A DNA stretch of 64,000 nucleotides, taken from assembly GCF_007751035.1 (NCBI RefSeq), contig NZ_CP036433.1:1283001-1347000 (forward strand), in the 5' to 3' direction. Below are positions 46,932-54,819 of the stretch, piece after piece. The stretch comes from Lignipirellula cremea (lineage in GTDB: Bacteria; Planctomycetota; Planctomycetia; Pirellulales; Pirellulaceae). The translations under genes and the position numbers were made by a program. The notes under the pieces were generated by a model, which saw nothing but the letters and a program-made list of their open reading frames with translations, was not told the origin of the DNA and did not search any database. Positions within the stretch are counted from its first letter, which is position 1. Each line of letters opens with the position of its first letter.

Positions 46932-46959
46932 ATCATACCAGGAGGATTTATTCTGTCTA
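46932..46959 (-). promoter_or_regulatory. Promoter of the candidate small RNA
   Basis: Minus strand: TAGACA (46954-46959) and TATGAT (46932-46937), each five of six to consensus, with a 16-bp spacer. Predicted start is near 46925. Confidence 0.55.
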
Positions 46960-47184
46960 CACTTTCCGCCAAAAAATTTCCGACGATTTGCAGGTTGCGA
47001 CCGAATGCCCCGCCGCAAAGCGATTGCTAGGGGGCGGAAACGCACCTTATCAGCGGCGTCTACCGTGCTCGTGCAGGGTCCCTTATAATGCGCAGGCGGT
47101 GGTGTAACACGGCCGGGTCAGCAGGCCTGCTTCGATCCCGTGATTGCTTTTCTTTTTCTTCTCCCTCTTTTTCACGGCAGCTCC

Positions 47185-48015
47185 ATGCAGACGGCTCGAT
47201 TTCTTCATGTGTGCGAGCGCGCCGCCCGTGCCGGCGGTCAGGTGCTGCTCGACTTGCTGGGCCAGGTCCATCCCCGGGAAAAAGGGCCGCGGGATCTGGT
47301 CACCGAGGCGGATATCCGGTCGCAAGAGGTGATTCGCGAGATTGTTCTCGGCGAGTTTCCCGACCATTTATTCTTGGGCGAAGAGGAGTCTGCAGATCCG
47401 CTGGCGGACCTGTCAGCGTCGGAGCGGGAGCAGGCCCTCTGCTGGGTCGTGGATCCGCTCGACGGCACGACGAACTTTGTCCATCGCTTGCCCAGCTTTG
47501 CGGTTTCCATTGCCCTGGAACAGAACAACGATTTGCTGGCAGGCGTGGTGTTTGATCCGGTTGCCAACGAGTGCTACGCGGCCGCCAAGGGCCGCGGCGC
47601 CTCGCTCAACGGCCAGCGACTGGAAGTCAGCCAGTGCCGCCAGTTACGGCAAGCCCTGGTGGCGACCGGCTTCTCGCCCGACGTGCAGCGCGGCTCGCTG
47701 GAGATTGAGCAGTTTGTGGAGATGCTTACCGAATGCCAGGGCTTGCGGCGACTGGGCTCGGCCGCTTTGAACTGTTGTTATCTGGCGGCCGGACGTCTGG
47801 ATGGGTACTGGGCGACCAGTGTGAAAAAATGGGATGTCGCTGCGGGCGTCTTGATTTTGCTGGAGGCTGGCGGGCAGATCCAGCAGATTGATAAGGGGCC
47901 GTTCCAGCTGAATCGGCCCCAGTTTGTGGCCGCAGCAACGCCCGAATTGAGCCAGGAGATGTTCGACGTGCTGGGCCGCGCCTGCTGCAGCGACGGAGCC
48001 GGGTCCCGTACGTGA
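47185..48015 (+). CDS. suhB: Inositol monophosphatase family protein
   Basis: A 276-residue Mg-dependent phosphatase. Metal ligands: Glu in LGEEES (~66-68), Asp90 and Asp93 in DPLDGTTNF, and the C-terminal KKWDVAAGVLILLEAGG Asp. The family hydrolyses inositol-1-phosphate and, in some members, other sugar phosphates or acts on rRNA processing (SuhB). The start at 47185 (MQTARFLHV) fits the family better than the ATG at 47140. A single gene with a 188-bp gap to the cyclophilins. Confidence 0.88.
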   Translation: MQTARFLHVCERAARAGGQVLLDLLGQVHPREKGPRDLVTEADIRSQEVIREIVLGEFPDHLFLGEEESADPLADLSASEREQALCWVVDPLDGTTNFVHRLPSFAVSIALEQNNDLLAGVVFDPVANECYAAAKGRGASLNGQRLEVSQCRQLRQALVATGFSPDVQRGSLEIEQFVEMLTECQGLRRLGSAALNCCYLAAGRLDGYWATSVKKWDVAAGVLILLEAGGQIQQIDKGPFQLNRPQFVAAATPELSQEMFDVLGRACCSDGAGSRT

Positions 48016-48203
48016 TCTGGCTACCTGAAAATTAAGGCAGCAGGCGGCCGAACCTTCCCCGCGGCGACTCACGTAGAATAAAGTACTGGCAAGTTCGCTG
48101 CGTTGCGTCCTGACGGGGAACGACGCATGATTGCCAAGGGCCGCTCCCGCGGGCCCTGCCGTTTTCCGTTCATCGCCTTCCTGTTGATTAGGGTGCGCCG
48201 CCC

Positions 48204-49508
48204 ATGTCGCGACGACTTTTGTACTACGTACTGCCGCTTCCGTTCGTTCTTCTGATTTTCGCCGGGGCCTTCTCCTCCCTGTCCCTCGGCGACGAACCGC
48301 CTGCGGCTCCGGCCTCCGCCGAGCCCGACTCTCCCGAAGCCGACTCTCCCGAAGCCAAGGCCGACGATCCGGCAAAGCCGGAGGTCAAGGAACCGGCTCC
48401 CGCTGAGGAACCGGCTCCCGCCGTCGAGCCCGTAAAGCCGGCTGTGGAAAAACGGCCTCTGGATCCGGTTGCGGCCAAAGCCGCCAAGGCTGCCTACGAG
48501 GCCAAGCTATCCGAGTGGCGCGATCTGTTGATTGCGATGCGAAAGTTCTACGAAGACCACCATCTGGCCTCTACGGATGCCGAGGCCGCTCCCCATCGCG
48601 AGAAGTGGGAAGCCGCCATGAAGCAGGGGAAGAAGATCCTTGACGAATTGGTCCCGCTGGCGAAAACTGCTTACCAGGCCGCCCCCAATACCGACAAGCA
48701 GATCACCAACTTTCTCAATGCCATGTTGATCGACCGGGCCGGCCACGATGATTACGAAACGGCCTGGGAGCTTGCCGATTTGCTGCTGGAGCAAGGCGGT
48801 GAAAGCCCTGCGGCTTACAACCCCGCCGGGCTGGCCGCCTATACGACCAATCACTACGAAGCAGCCGATCTGCTGTTCACCCAGGCAAAACAGCAAGATG
48901 TTAAATCCGAAGAACGCGACAAACTCTGGCCGACCATCAATTATCACCACGGCGAGTGGGCCCGCGAGGAAAAACTACGCGCAGAGGAAGCCGAGAAGAA
49001 CGACCTGCCTCGGGTCAAAATGTCGACTACCGCCGGCGACATGGTGCTGGAACTTTTTGAGGACCAGGCGCCGCAAACGGTGGCCAACTTTATTTCCCTG
49101 GTCGAAGATGGTTTTTACGACGGCCTTGAGTTCCATCGCGTTCTGCCTGCCTTTATGATGCAGGGCGGCGACCCCGACAGCGATGGCACCGGCGGCCCAG
49201 GTTATTTCATCTACGACGAGTGCGGTCGTGAAGACGCCCGGATGCATTTTCGGGGCGTCATCAGCATGGCGCATTCGGGGAACCCCAATACAGGCGGCTC
49301 ACAATTCTTTATCATGTTCAGCCAGGCCGAATGGCTCGACCGGAAACATACCGTGTTCGGCCGCGTGATCGAGGGGCTGGATGTGCTGTCCAAAATCCAA
49401 CGGATTGATCCCGAAGACGAAAAAGCCCAGCCCAAACCCGACGCCATCACCAAGGCGACCGTGTTGCGGAAACGCGACCACGAATACAAACCGACCAAAG
49501 TCCAGTAA
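48204..49508 (+). CDS. Secreted cyclophilin-type peptidyl-prolyl isomerase (first copy)
   Basis: A 434-residue protein. It has a signal peptide (hydrophobic LPLPFVLLIFAGAF), then a Pro/Glu/Ala-rich low-complexity linker (~30-95), a helical TPR-like region (~95-255) and a cyclophilin domain (~258-425). The cyclophilin marks are FHRVLPAFMMQGGDPDSDGTGGPG in part, then MAHSGNPNTGGSQFFI. The active-site Arg of FHR and the Gln of MQGGD are kept. It catalyses cis-trans prolyl isomerisation in the periplasm. The next gene is a diverged tandem copy. Confidence 0.9.
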   Translation: MSRRLLYYVLPLPFVLLIFAGAFSSLSLGDEPPAAPASAEPDSPEADSPEAKADDPAKPEVKEPAPAEEPAPAVEPVKPAVEKRPLDPVAAKAAKAAYEAKLSEWRDLLIAMRKFYEDHHLASTDAEAAPHREKWEAAMKQGKKILDELVPLAKTAYQAAPNTDKQITNFLNAMLIDRAGHDDYETAWELADLLLEQGGESPAAYNPAGLAAYTTNHYEAADLLFTQAKQQDVKSEERDKLWPTINYHHGEWAREEKLRAEEAEKNDLPRVKMSTTAGDMVLELFEDQAPQTVANFISLVEDGFYDGLEFHRVLPAFMMQGGDPDSDGTGGPGYFIYDECGREDARMHFRGVISMAHSGNPNTGGSQFFIMFSQAEWLDRKHTVFGRVIEGLDVLSKIQRIDPEDEKAQPKPDAITKATVLRKRDHEYKPTKVQ

Positions 49509-49533
49509 ACAGCGTCCGGTAAACAACGTCCGG
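49506..49533. repeat. 14-bp direct repeat after the first cyclophilin
   Basis: TAAACAGCGTCCGG and TAAACAACGTCCGG are adjacent, the first including the stop codon; two more degenerate copies follow to ~49560. Possibly a slippage product. Confidence 0.6.
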
Positions 49534-49674
49534 TAAGCATCGTTCAATAAACCAAATCCGGTAATTTGGGTCTACCTGCGAAGGTTCCCCGTCGAACCGG
49601 CCTTGTCTCCGGTCGTTTCCCTGCGCACATACAAGTTCAAACTCGAATACCATTGCATTAAGAAGGATTGTCTC

Positions 49675-51168
49675 ATGTCTTATCGGATCTTTTGGTCCGC
49701 CATCCTGCTTGGCCTGTGCATTGCTCCGTTCGCCGCCGCCGACGACCCGGCCCCCAGCGCCGCTGCCCCGGCCGCGGATGCTCCCGCCGACAAGCCCGCG
49801 GATGCCCCGGCCGACAAGCCCGCGGATGCCCCGGCCGACAAGCCCGCTGACGCTCCTGCCGCCGAAGCTCCTGAGGACGGTTTGACGCCGCATGAAAAAT
49901 TTGTGGCGACGCTGTCCAGCTTTAATGGCATGAAAGACCAGGCGATCGGTCTGCGTGAGCAGATCGCCGTGGCGCCGGCCGCACAGCGTCAGGCCATGAT
50001 TGGCGAGTATTACGGACTGATCCAGCGTCTTAACGATCAGGTGGGCAAGCTGAAGGAAACGTCGCTGGCGGCCTATGTCGCCCAGCCTAACGAAGACCGG
50101 CTGGTCATCCGCACGCTGCTCGGCGTACTGCACAACAGCCTGCAGTCAGGCGACGCGGAAGAGGCGAAAGAAATCGCCGACGCCCTGGTCAAGCACGACT
50201 GCCAGGAGAAGGCCGCCTTTAGCCTGATCGCCGAAACGGCCATGCACAATGGCGACGACGCGACGGCCCTCAAGTATTTCCAGAAAGCGAAAGAAGCCGA
50301 CCTGCTCAGCGACTTCGCCAAAGGCTATCTGGCCGAACTGGAGATCCGAGCCGCCGAAGCCAAAGCCGACGATCTGCCTCGCGTCAAACTGACGACCACC
50401 AAAGGCGATATCGTCCTGGAACTGTTTGAAAACGAAGCCCCGCAAACGGTCGGCAACTTCGTCAACCTGGTGGAAAAAGGCTTCTACGACGGCACCCCCT
50501 TCCATCGCGTACTGGAAGGTTTCATGGCCCAGGGCGGCGATCCCGAAGGCACTGGCATGGGCGGCCCCGGCTACCGCATCAAAGACGAATACGGCCGTCC
50601 CGACCACCGGAAGCATTACACGGGCGCCGTCGCCATGGCCCACAGCGCCGCCGAGAACTCGGCCGGCAGCCAGTTCTACATGACCTTCCGCCCCACCTCG
50701 CAGCTCGATGGCGGCTACACTGTTTTCGGCCGAGTGATGGAAGGAATGGACATCGTCAACAGCCTGCAGAAACGGGATCCAAACGCCCACCCGCCGCTGC
50801 CGGAACCGGACAAAATCGTGAAAGCCGAAGTCCTCCGCAAACGGGATCACGTCTACGAACCGACCATCTTCGCCCGAGATGAACCGGCCCCCGACGCCGA
50901 TGACAAAAAGCCCGAAGGCGATGACAAAAAGCCCGAAGGCGACAAGCCGGCGGACGACGACAAGAAGCCGGAAGCGGACGACGACAAGAAGCCAGAAGCG
51001 GACGACAAAAAGCCGGCGGACGAAGAGAAGAAACCCGAAGGCGACAAGCCAGCGGCCGAGACCGAAGAAAAGGCAGCCGACGCCGACAAGAAACCGGCGG
51101 AGGAAGAGAAGAAGCCCGCCGCCGTCGAGGAAAAGGCCGACGCAGACAAAGCGACGTCGGACGAGTAA
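49675..51168 (+). CDS. Secreted cyclophilin-type peptidyl-prolyl isomerase (second copy)
   Basis: A 497-residue paralogue of the preceding gene. It has a signal peptide ending near FAAADD, an Ala/Asp/Pro linker with an 8-residue tandem repeat ADKPADAP, a helical region (~65-245) and a cyclophilin domain (~248-400; FHRVLEGFMAQGGDPEG, MAHSAAENSAGSQFYM). A ~95-residue C-terminal tail of Lys/Glu/Asp/Pro repeats (DKKPEGD, DKKPEAD) follows, absent from the first copy. AAGGA precedes the ATG at 49675; the frame extends upstream to 49603. Gene duplication is evident from the conserved architecture. Confidence 0.9.
   Translation: MSYRIFWSAILLGLCIAPFAAADDPAPSAAAPAADAPADKPADAPADKPADAPADKPADAPAAEAPEDGLTPHEKFVATLSSFNGMKDQAIGLREQIAVAPAAQRQAMIGEYYGLIQRLNDQVGKLKETSLAAYVAQPNEDRLVIRTLLGVLHNSLQSGDAEEAKEIADALVKHDCQEKAAFSLIAETAMHNGDDATALKYFQKAKEADLLSDFAKGYLAELEIRAAEAKADDLPRVKLTTTKGDIVLELFENEAPQTVGNFVNLVEKGFYDGTPFHRVLEGFMAQGGDPEGTGMGGPGYRIKDEYGRPDHRKHYTGAVAMAHSAAENSAGSQFYMTFRPTSQLDGGYTVFGRVMEGMDIVNSLQKRDPNAHPPLPEPDKIVKAEVLRKRDHVYEPTIFARDEPAPDADDKKPEGDDKKPEGDKPADDDKKPEADDDKKPEADDKKPADEEKKPEGDKPAAETEEKAADADKKPAEEEKKPAAVEEKADADKATSDE
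49786..49857 (+). repeat. 24-bp tandem repeat encoding ADKPADAP
   Basis: Three consecutive 24-bp units; the first two (49786-49809, 49810-49833) are identical and the third has three changes. They lie inside the second cyclophilin's linker. Confidence 0.85.
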
Positions 51169-51346
51169 GAACGCATCTTGCCAGGCGACCGGCAGGAATT
51201 TCCCATGGCAATCGGGTCAGCTCCGCGGAGTTTGCCCGACGCCGCTGGACGTCGTTAGCAATACGCGAGCACGGCGTCTTTTTCGCAAAGCAGTGGACGA
51301 CGCAACGATTGTTTGGGGAACACACTTTCAGTCGGGGGAAGCAGCC

Positions 51347-51961
51347 ATGACCGAGAAGCACATCAAACATGCGGATACCGATTACCCGGTGCATCCGCTG
51401 ATCGCCCAGCGCTGGAGCCCGTATGCGTTTGCACCGCGGGTGGTGGAGAACGCCAAGCTGCTCTCCTGCCTGGAAGCAGCGCGCTGGGCCGCCTCGAGCT
51501 ATAACGAACAGCCCTGGACTTTTCTGGTGGCCAGACGGGAAGACAGCACCGAGTTCCAGCGTCTCCTGGGCTGCCTGCTGGAAGCGAACCAGGAATGGGC
51601 CCAGCATGCGGGCGTGCTCATTCTGACCGTGATCTGCCCGACTTTTTCGCGGAACGGAAAGCCGAACCGCGTCGCGGAGCACGACCTGGGGCTGGCTGCC
51701 GGGAATTTAAGCCTGCAGGCCGAATCGCTCGGACTCTATGTACATCAGATGGCAGGCGTGAACCTGCAGGTGGCGCGGCAAACGTATTCCATTCCGGAAA
51801 CGCATCAGCCCGTCACGGCGATCGCCATTGGATACGCCGCCAGCGAAGAGGCAGCGCCGAGCGAAGAACTGGCCCAGCGGGACCGCCAGCCGCGGCAAAG
51901 AAAACCCCTCAGCGAATGGGTCTTCCAGGGCGGCTGGAAAAATCCGGCCGACTTGTCGTAA
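51347..51961 (+). CDS. Nitroreductase family protein
   Basis: A 204-residue FMN-binding nitroreductase-like protein. RWSPYAFAPRVV and AARWAASSYNEQPWTFLVARRE form the N-terminal FMN site, followed by DLGLAAGNLSLQAESLGLYVHQM and the C-terminal IAIGYA strand. The family reduces nitro compounds, quinones or related substrates with NAD(P)H. The ATG at 51347 is chosen from the conserved start and a GGGGGAAG ribosome-binding site; the frame is open far upstream through the cyclophilin tail. A strong terminator follows. Confidence 0.88.
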   Translation: MTEKHIKHADTDYPVHPLIAQRWSPYAFAPRVVENAKLLSCLEAARWAASSYNEQPWTFLVARREDSTEFQRLLGCLLEANQEWAQHAGVLILTVICPTFSRNGKPNRVAEHDLGLAAGNLSLQAESLGLYVHQMAGVNLQVARQTYSIPETHQPVTAIAIGYAASEEAAPSEELAQRDRQPRQRKPLSEWVFQGGWKNPADLS

Positions 51962-52016
51962 GCCTTCGCGCCGAACACAAGGCGACGCGCGTTACGCCTT
52001 TGGAAAATCGACCACC

Positions 52017-52043
52017 CGCGAGCCGTCCGGCTCGCGTTTTTTA
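52017..52043 (+). terminator. Intrinsic terminator after the nitroreductase gene
   Basis: CGCGAGCC (52017-52024) pairs with GGCTCGCG (52029-52036) around a GTCC loop, followed by six T residues. It lies 56 bp past the stop. Confidence 0.8.
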
Positions 52044-52110
52044 TTTGCGTCAAGAGGAAGGCCAGCGCCAGCAACTGTCCGGCTGGCGAGACTTTTTCCT
52101 GCAGACGTGC

Positions 52111-52443
52111 TTAAAAGACGTCCAGTTTGAAGTGGTTGCCGTAGTGGTAACGGCGGCCTTCGGGGTAGTAGTTGTGCCACTTTTTGTTGTACACCGGCAC
52201 GCGCATTTCGGCCGGATAACGGTGGTACAGGTCTTCGCTGCTGCGATAATATTCATTGCCCCAGAAGTTCTGCGGGTAATAAATAAAGGGGTAATGGTAA
52301 AACCGGTCCCAGTCCGTGGTGCGATAATCGCCCCCCCAGGCTCGACCGAACGCCCCCGCCTGCTGGGCTTGTGCTTCTTCGGCGGTAAAGTATCCGCCCA
52401 GCAGCACAGCGGCGAACATTGTGAGCAACAATCGGCGTATCAT
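52111..52443 (-). CDS. Small secreted Tyr/Trp-rich protein
   Basis: A 110-residue protein with a signal peptide (MIRRLLLTMFAAVLLGGYFT, cleavage near AQAQQ). The mature part has aromatic motifs FYHYPFIYYPQNFWGNEYYRS in part and WHNYYPEGRRYHYGNHF. The conspicuous Tyr/His/Trp content suggests a surface or cell-envelope role. Similar short planctomycete proteins exist in my recollection; no function is established. The start at 52443 follows AGAGG; the frame opens to 52464. It is convergent with the nitroreductase gene. Confidence 0.72.
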   Translation of the reverse strand: MIRRLLLTMFAAVLLGGYFTAEEAQAQQAGAFGRAWGGDYRTTDWDRFYHYPFIYYPQNFWGNEYYRSSEDLYHRYPAEMRVPVYNKKWHNYYPEGRRYHYGNHFKLDVF

Positions 52444-52650
52444 GGGCAACCTCTGGGTTTTCAAGCGATTGCAGGAGTACGCGACCAGGTCGGGGCCAGC
52501 GCCCCATCAGCGTGTCGCGGGGGAAGGAATGCGGCCGCCGTTGCGGGAGACGGCGGAAACGAGGTAGTTCCGCGGGAACGAAACTGACTCTCAAACTTTA
52601 TCGGCCTTCGAACTAACCGGCATTAAGCGAATATTCGCTACCAGTCGCAC

Positions 52651-53112
52651 ATGAAGCACTTATCTCCCCTTGTTGTTTGCGAACGAACCGGCGCCTGGGC
52701 CGTCGCCTTGCGGGCCGCCCTGGGCGATGCCGCCTGCCTGGTTTATGAAACTCGCAACTTCGACGATTGCCGGGCTGCGCTGGAGGCCGCACCGCAAGGG
52801 ATGGCGGCGATCGAAGCGGCCGCCGTCGATCTGGAAGAGATGCTGTCGACCGTGATCGAGCTCAGCCGTCACGGCGCGCCGGTCGTGGTGCTGGCCGCCC
52901 GGCAATTCTTGCCGCACGAGACCCTGTTTCGCGAAGCAGGAGCCGTGCAGGTCGTTTACTCCCGGCGCCAGGCTCCGCTGGCCGCACGTCTGTTCCTGCG
53001 TCGCGCCGCACTAGCGATCCCTCCATCCCGGCCGCTGCCCGTTGAAATCTGGGAGCATCTGCCCTGGCCCGATGCACGCCGACCCGACGCCAAGGGACGC
53101 GACGCCGACTGA
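52651..53112 (+). CDS. Hypothetical protein, possible receiver-like fold
   Basis: A 153-residue soluble protein. Alternating strands and helices (LVVCERTGAWAVALRAAL, ACLVYETRNFDDCRAALE, APVVVLAARQFLPHETLFREAGAVQVVYSRRQ) recall a Rossmann or response-regulator-like fold, but no phospho-acceptor pocket (DD, D, K) is present. The last 15 residues are Arg/Asp-rich. It sits alone between a divergent secreted protein and the propeller gene; no partner is obvious. Confidence 0.55.
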   Translation: MKHLSPLVVCERTGAWAVALRAALGDAACLVYETRNFDDCRAALEAAPQGMAAIEAAAVDLEEMLSTVIELSRHGAPVVVLAARQFLPHETLFREAGAVQVVYSRRQAPLAARLFLRRAALAIPPSRPLPVEIWEHLPWPDARRPDAKGRDAD

Positions 53113-53394
53113 GACTCGCAAGTCGCCGGACTGGCTTGCCATCCCCCTTCGAACGTCCAGATAATGGATCGCTCCGCTTGCTGCCTATCGGCCTGCGGCT
53201 GATTGGGTTGGATCGTATGTCGGTGATGGTTTTCAGGGAATCGAGGTCTTCGCCGCGAATGACTCGCACTTTCTTGGCGAAATCCCTGGTTTGTTTGTGT
53301 ACAATCCCGCTGTTGGTTCGTTCGGAATCTTCCTTGGGACCGGGACGGCGTCGCGAGTGTCGGCTCGTTACTTTCGCTTCTGTTGAGGAACACG

Positions 53395-54690
53395 ATGCGC
53401 AGTTATCAAAGTCTGGCTATCCTGTGCGGTCTGCTGGGGACCTGGGGTTCGGCGTGGGGTGAGGAACCGGCTGCCCCACAAACCTGGGTCGAAGCCAAAG
53501 CGTATGTGATCCCCAAAGAAACGGCGCCCGAAGGGGAAGGGTATTTCTCGATCGTCAGCGGGCATGATGGGCGGCTGTACATCGGCACCCACGCCAACGC
53601 CGTCAATTCCTGGCTGGTCGAGTTCGCCCCCAAAACCGAGCAGATGAAGATCGTGGTCGATTGCCACGAGGCGATCGGCGTCGACCTGAAAGGCTTCGGC
53701 TCCCAGGCTAAAATCCATACCCGCAATAACGTGGGCGCCAGCGGCAAAATCTACTTCGGCACCAAGCAGGGCTATCCCAACAAGGAAGAAGTCCGCGAGG
53801 ACTACCCAGGCGGATACCCCATGGTTTACGACCCGAAAACGGGCCAGACCAAGGTCTATCCGATCCCCGTGCCGCACCATGGGATTAACAGCATCGCCCC
53901 CGATGAATCCCGCGGCGTGGCGTACATTTCGACCTGCTCTGACCATCGCCCCGGCCCAGGCGAGAGCGCCATTTTCCTGGTGCTGGATCTGGAAACGGGC
54001 AAGTACCAGGAGCTGATCGACACGGAGCATTTCTATGGCTTTATCGTCGTCGATTATCGCGGCCGGGCGTATCATCCGCTGCTGGGCGGCGACATCGCCC
54101 GGTACGATCCAGAAACGAAAAAGCTGGAACGTTTGAAGCAGACGATCGACGGCAAACGGCCGACGGAAGAGAGCCGCCTGGCCCTCACGCCGAAACCCGA
54201 TCCGATCAACTGGGACATCTCGCCCGACGGCAAAACGCTGTACTCCAATCCGATGCGCGGCAACTCGCTGTTCGCGTACGACTTGACCGGCGAAGGAAAA
54301 ACCTTGGCCGGACGTGCACTGGGCGAGCTGGTTCCGGGCGCCGCGGCGACCGATTGCCGCGCGCTGTGCGTGGGTCCCAGCGGTACGGTCTGGGCCGCCA
54401 TTACGGAGAAGAAAAAGATCAGCCTGTGCCATCTGGCCAGCTATCGCCCAGGCGACAAAGCCCCGCATGATCACGGCGCGGTCGCCATTTCCAATCCCGA
54501 CTTCACGCCGCTCACCGACGCGGCCGGCAAAACGCTGCCGTTCCACGGCGGCATTGGCGAGTACGAAGGAAAAACGACCACCAAACACGTGATTCTGGGC
54601 GTGTGCGAAGCCAAAAACGACGCCGTTTATATCCTGGCTTTGGGGCCGTACACCCTGCTTCGCGTGCCGTTGTCGGAACTGAAAAAGTAG
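53395..54690 (+). CDS. Secreted beta-propeller protein
   Basis: A 431-residue protein with a signal peptide (LAILCGLLGTWGSAWGEEP). It consists of repeated YIGTH, KIYFGTKQGY, GVAYISTC, GRAYHPLLGGDIARYDPETKKLERL and TLYSNPMRGNSLFAYDL strands, typical of an YVTN/SMP-30-like propeller. The start at 53395 has GAGG at seven bases; the frame also opens from a TTG 12 bases earlier. No catalytic motif is recognised. A TACAAT box at 53300-53305 may be its -10. Confidence 0.75.
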   Translation: MRSYQSLAILCGLLGTWGSAWGEEPAAPQTWVEAKAYVIPKETAPEGEGYFSIVSGHDGRLYIGTHANAVNSWLVEFAPKTEQMKIVVDCHEAIGVDLKGFGSQAKIHTRNNVGASGKIYFGTKQGYPNKEEVREDYPGGYPMVYDPKTGQTKVYPIPVPHHGINSIAPDESRGVAYISTCSDHRPGPGESAIFLVLDLETGKYQELIDTEHFYGFIVVDYRGRAYHPLLGGDIARYDPETKKLERLKQTIDGKRPTEESRLALTPKPDPINWDISPDGKTLYSNPMRGNSLFAYDLTGEGKTLAGRALGELVPGAAATDCRALCVGPSGTVWAAITEKKKISLCHLASYRPGDKAPHDHGAVAISNPDFTPLTDAAGKTLPFHGGIGEYEGKTTTKHVILGVCEAKNDAVYILALGPYTLLRVPLSELKK

Positions 54691-54819
54691 TTCCGCCCGG
54701 GGGCGCTTGCTGGCATCGCTTTCTCCTCTCTTCTCTTTGAGTTTTCGTTCCCGGCGGCGCAGCGGAACCGCGGCGTCGCCTTGGGGTAACGGACGCACCA
54801 CTCTTCCTGCGCAGGCATT

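Larger units (their letters stand above)
46714..47184. other. 471-bp intergenic region holding an RNA-like unit
   Basis: The region lies between two divergent genes. It contains a minus-strand promoter, a short hairpin, a pyrimidine-rich segment and an intrinsic terminator (each listed), plus about 200 bp up to the suhB-like gene without recognised signals apart from an AT-rich CCTTATAATGCG at 47079-47090 that may contain its -10 box. Confidence 0.55.

Noticed and set aside
46659-47045. 128-codon minus-strand frame across the candidate RNA
   Set aside because: It runs through the promoter and terminator; the product is unlike a protein and overlaps the next gene's start.
53368-54801. 477-codon minus-strand frame antisense to the propeller gene
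   Set aside because: Shadow of a real gene with signal peptide; no domain or ribosome-binding site on the minus strand.
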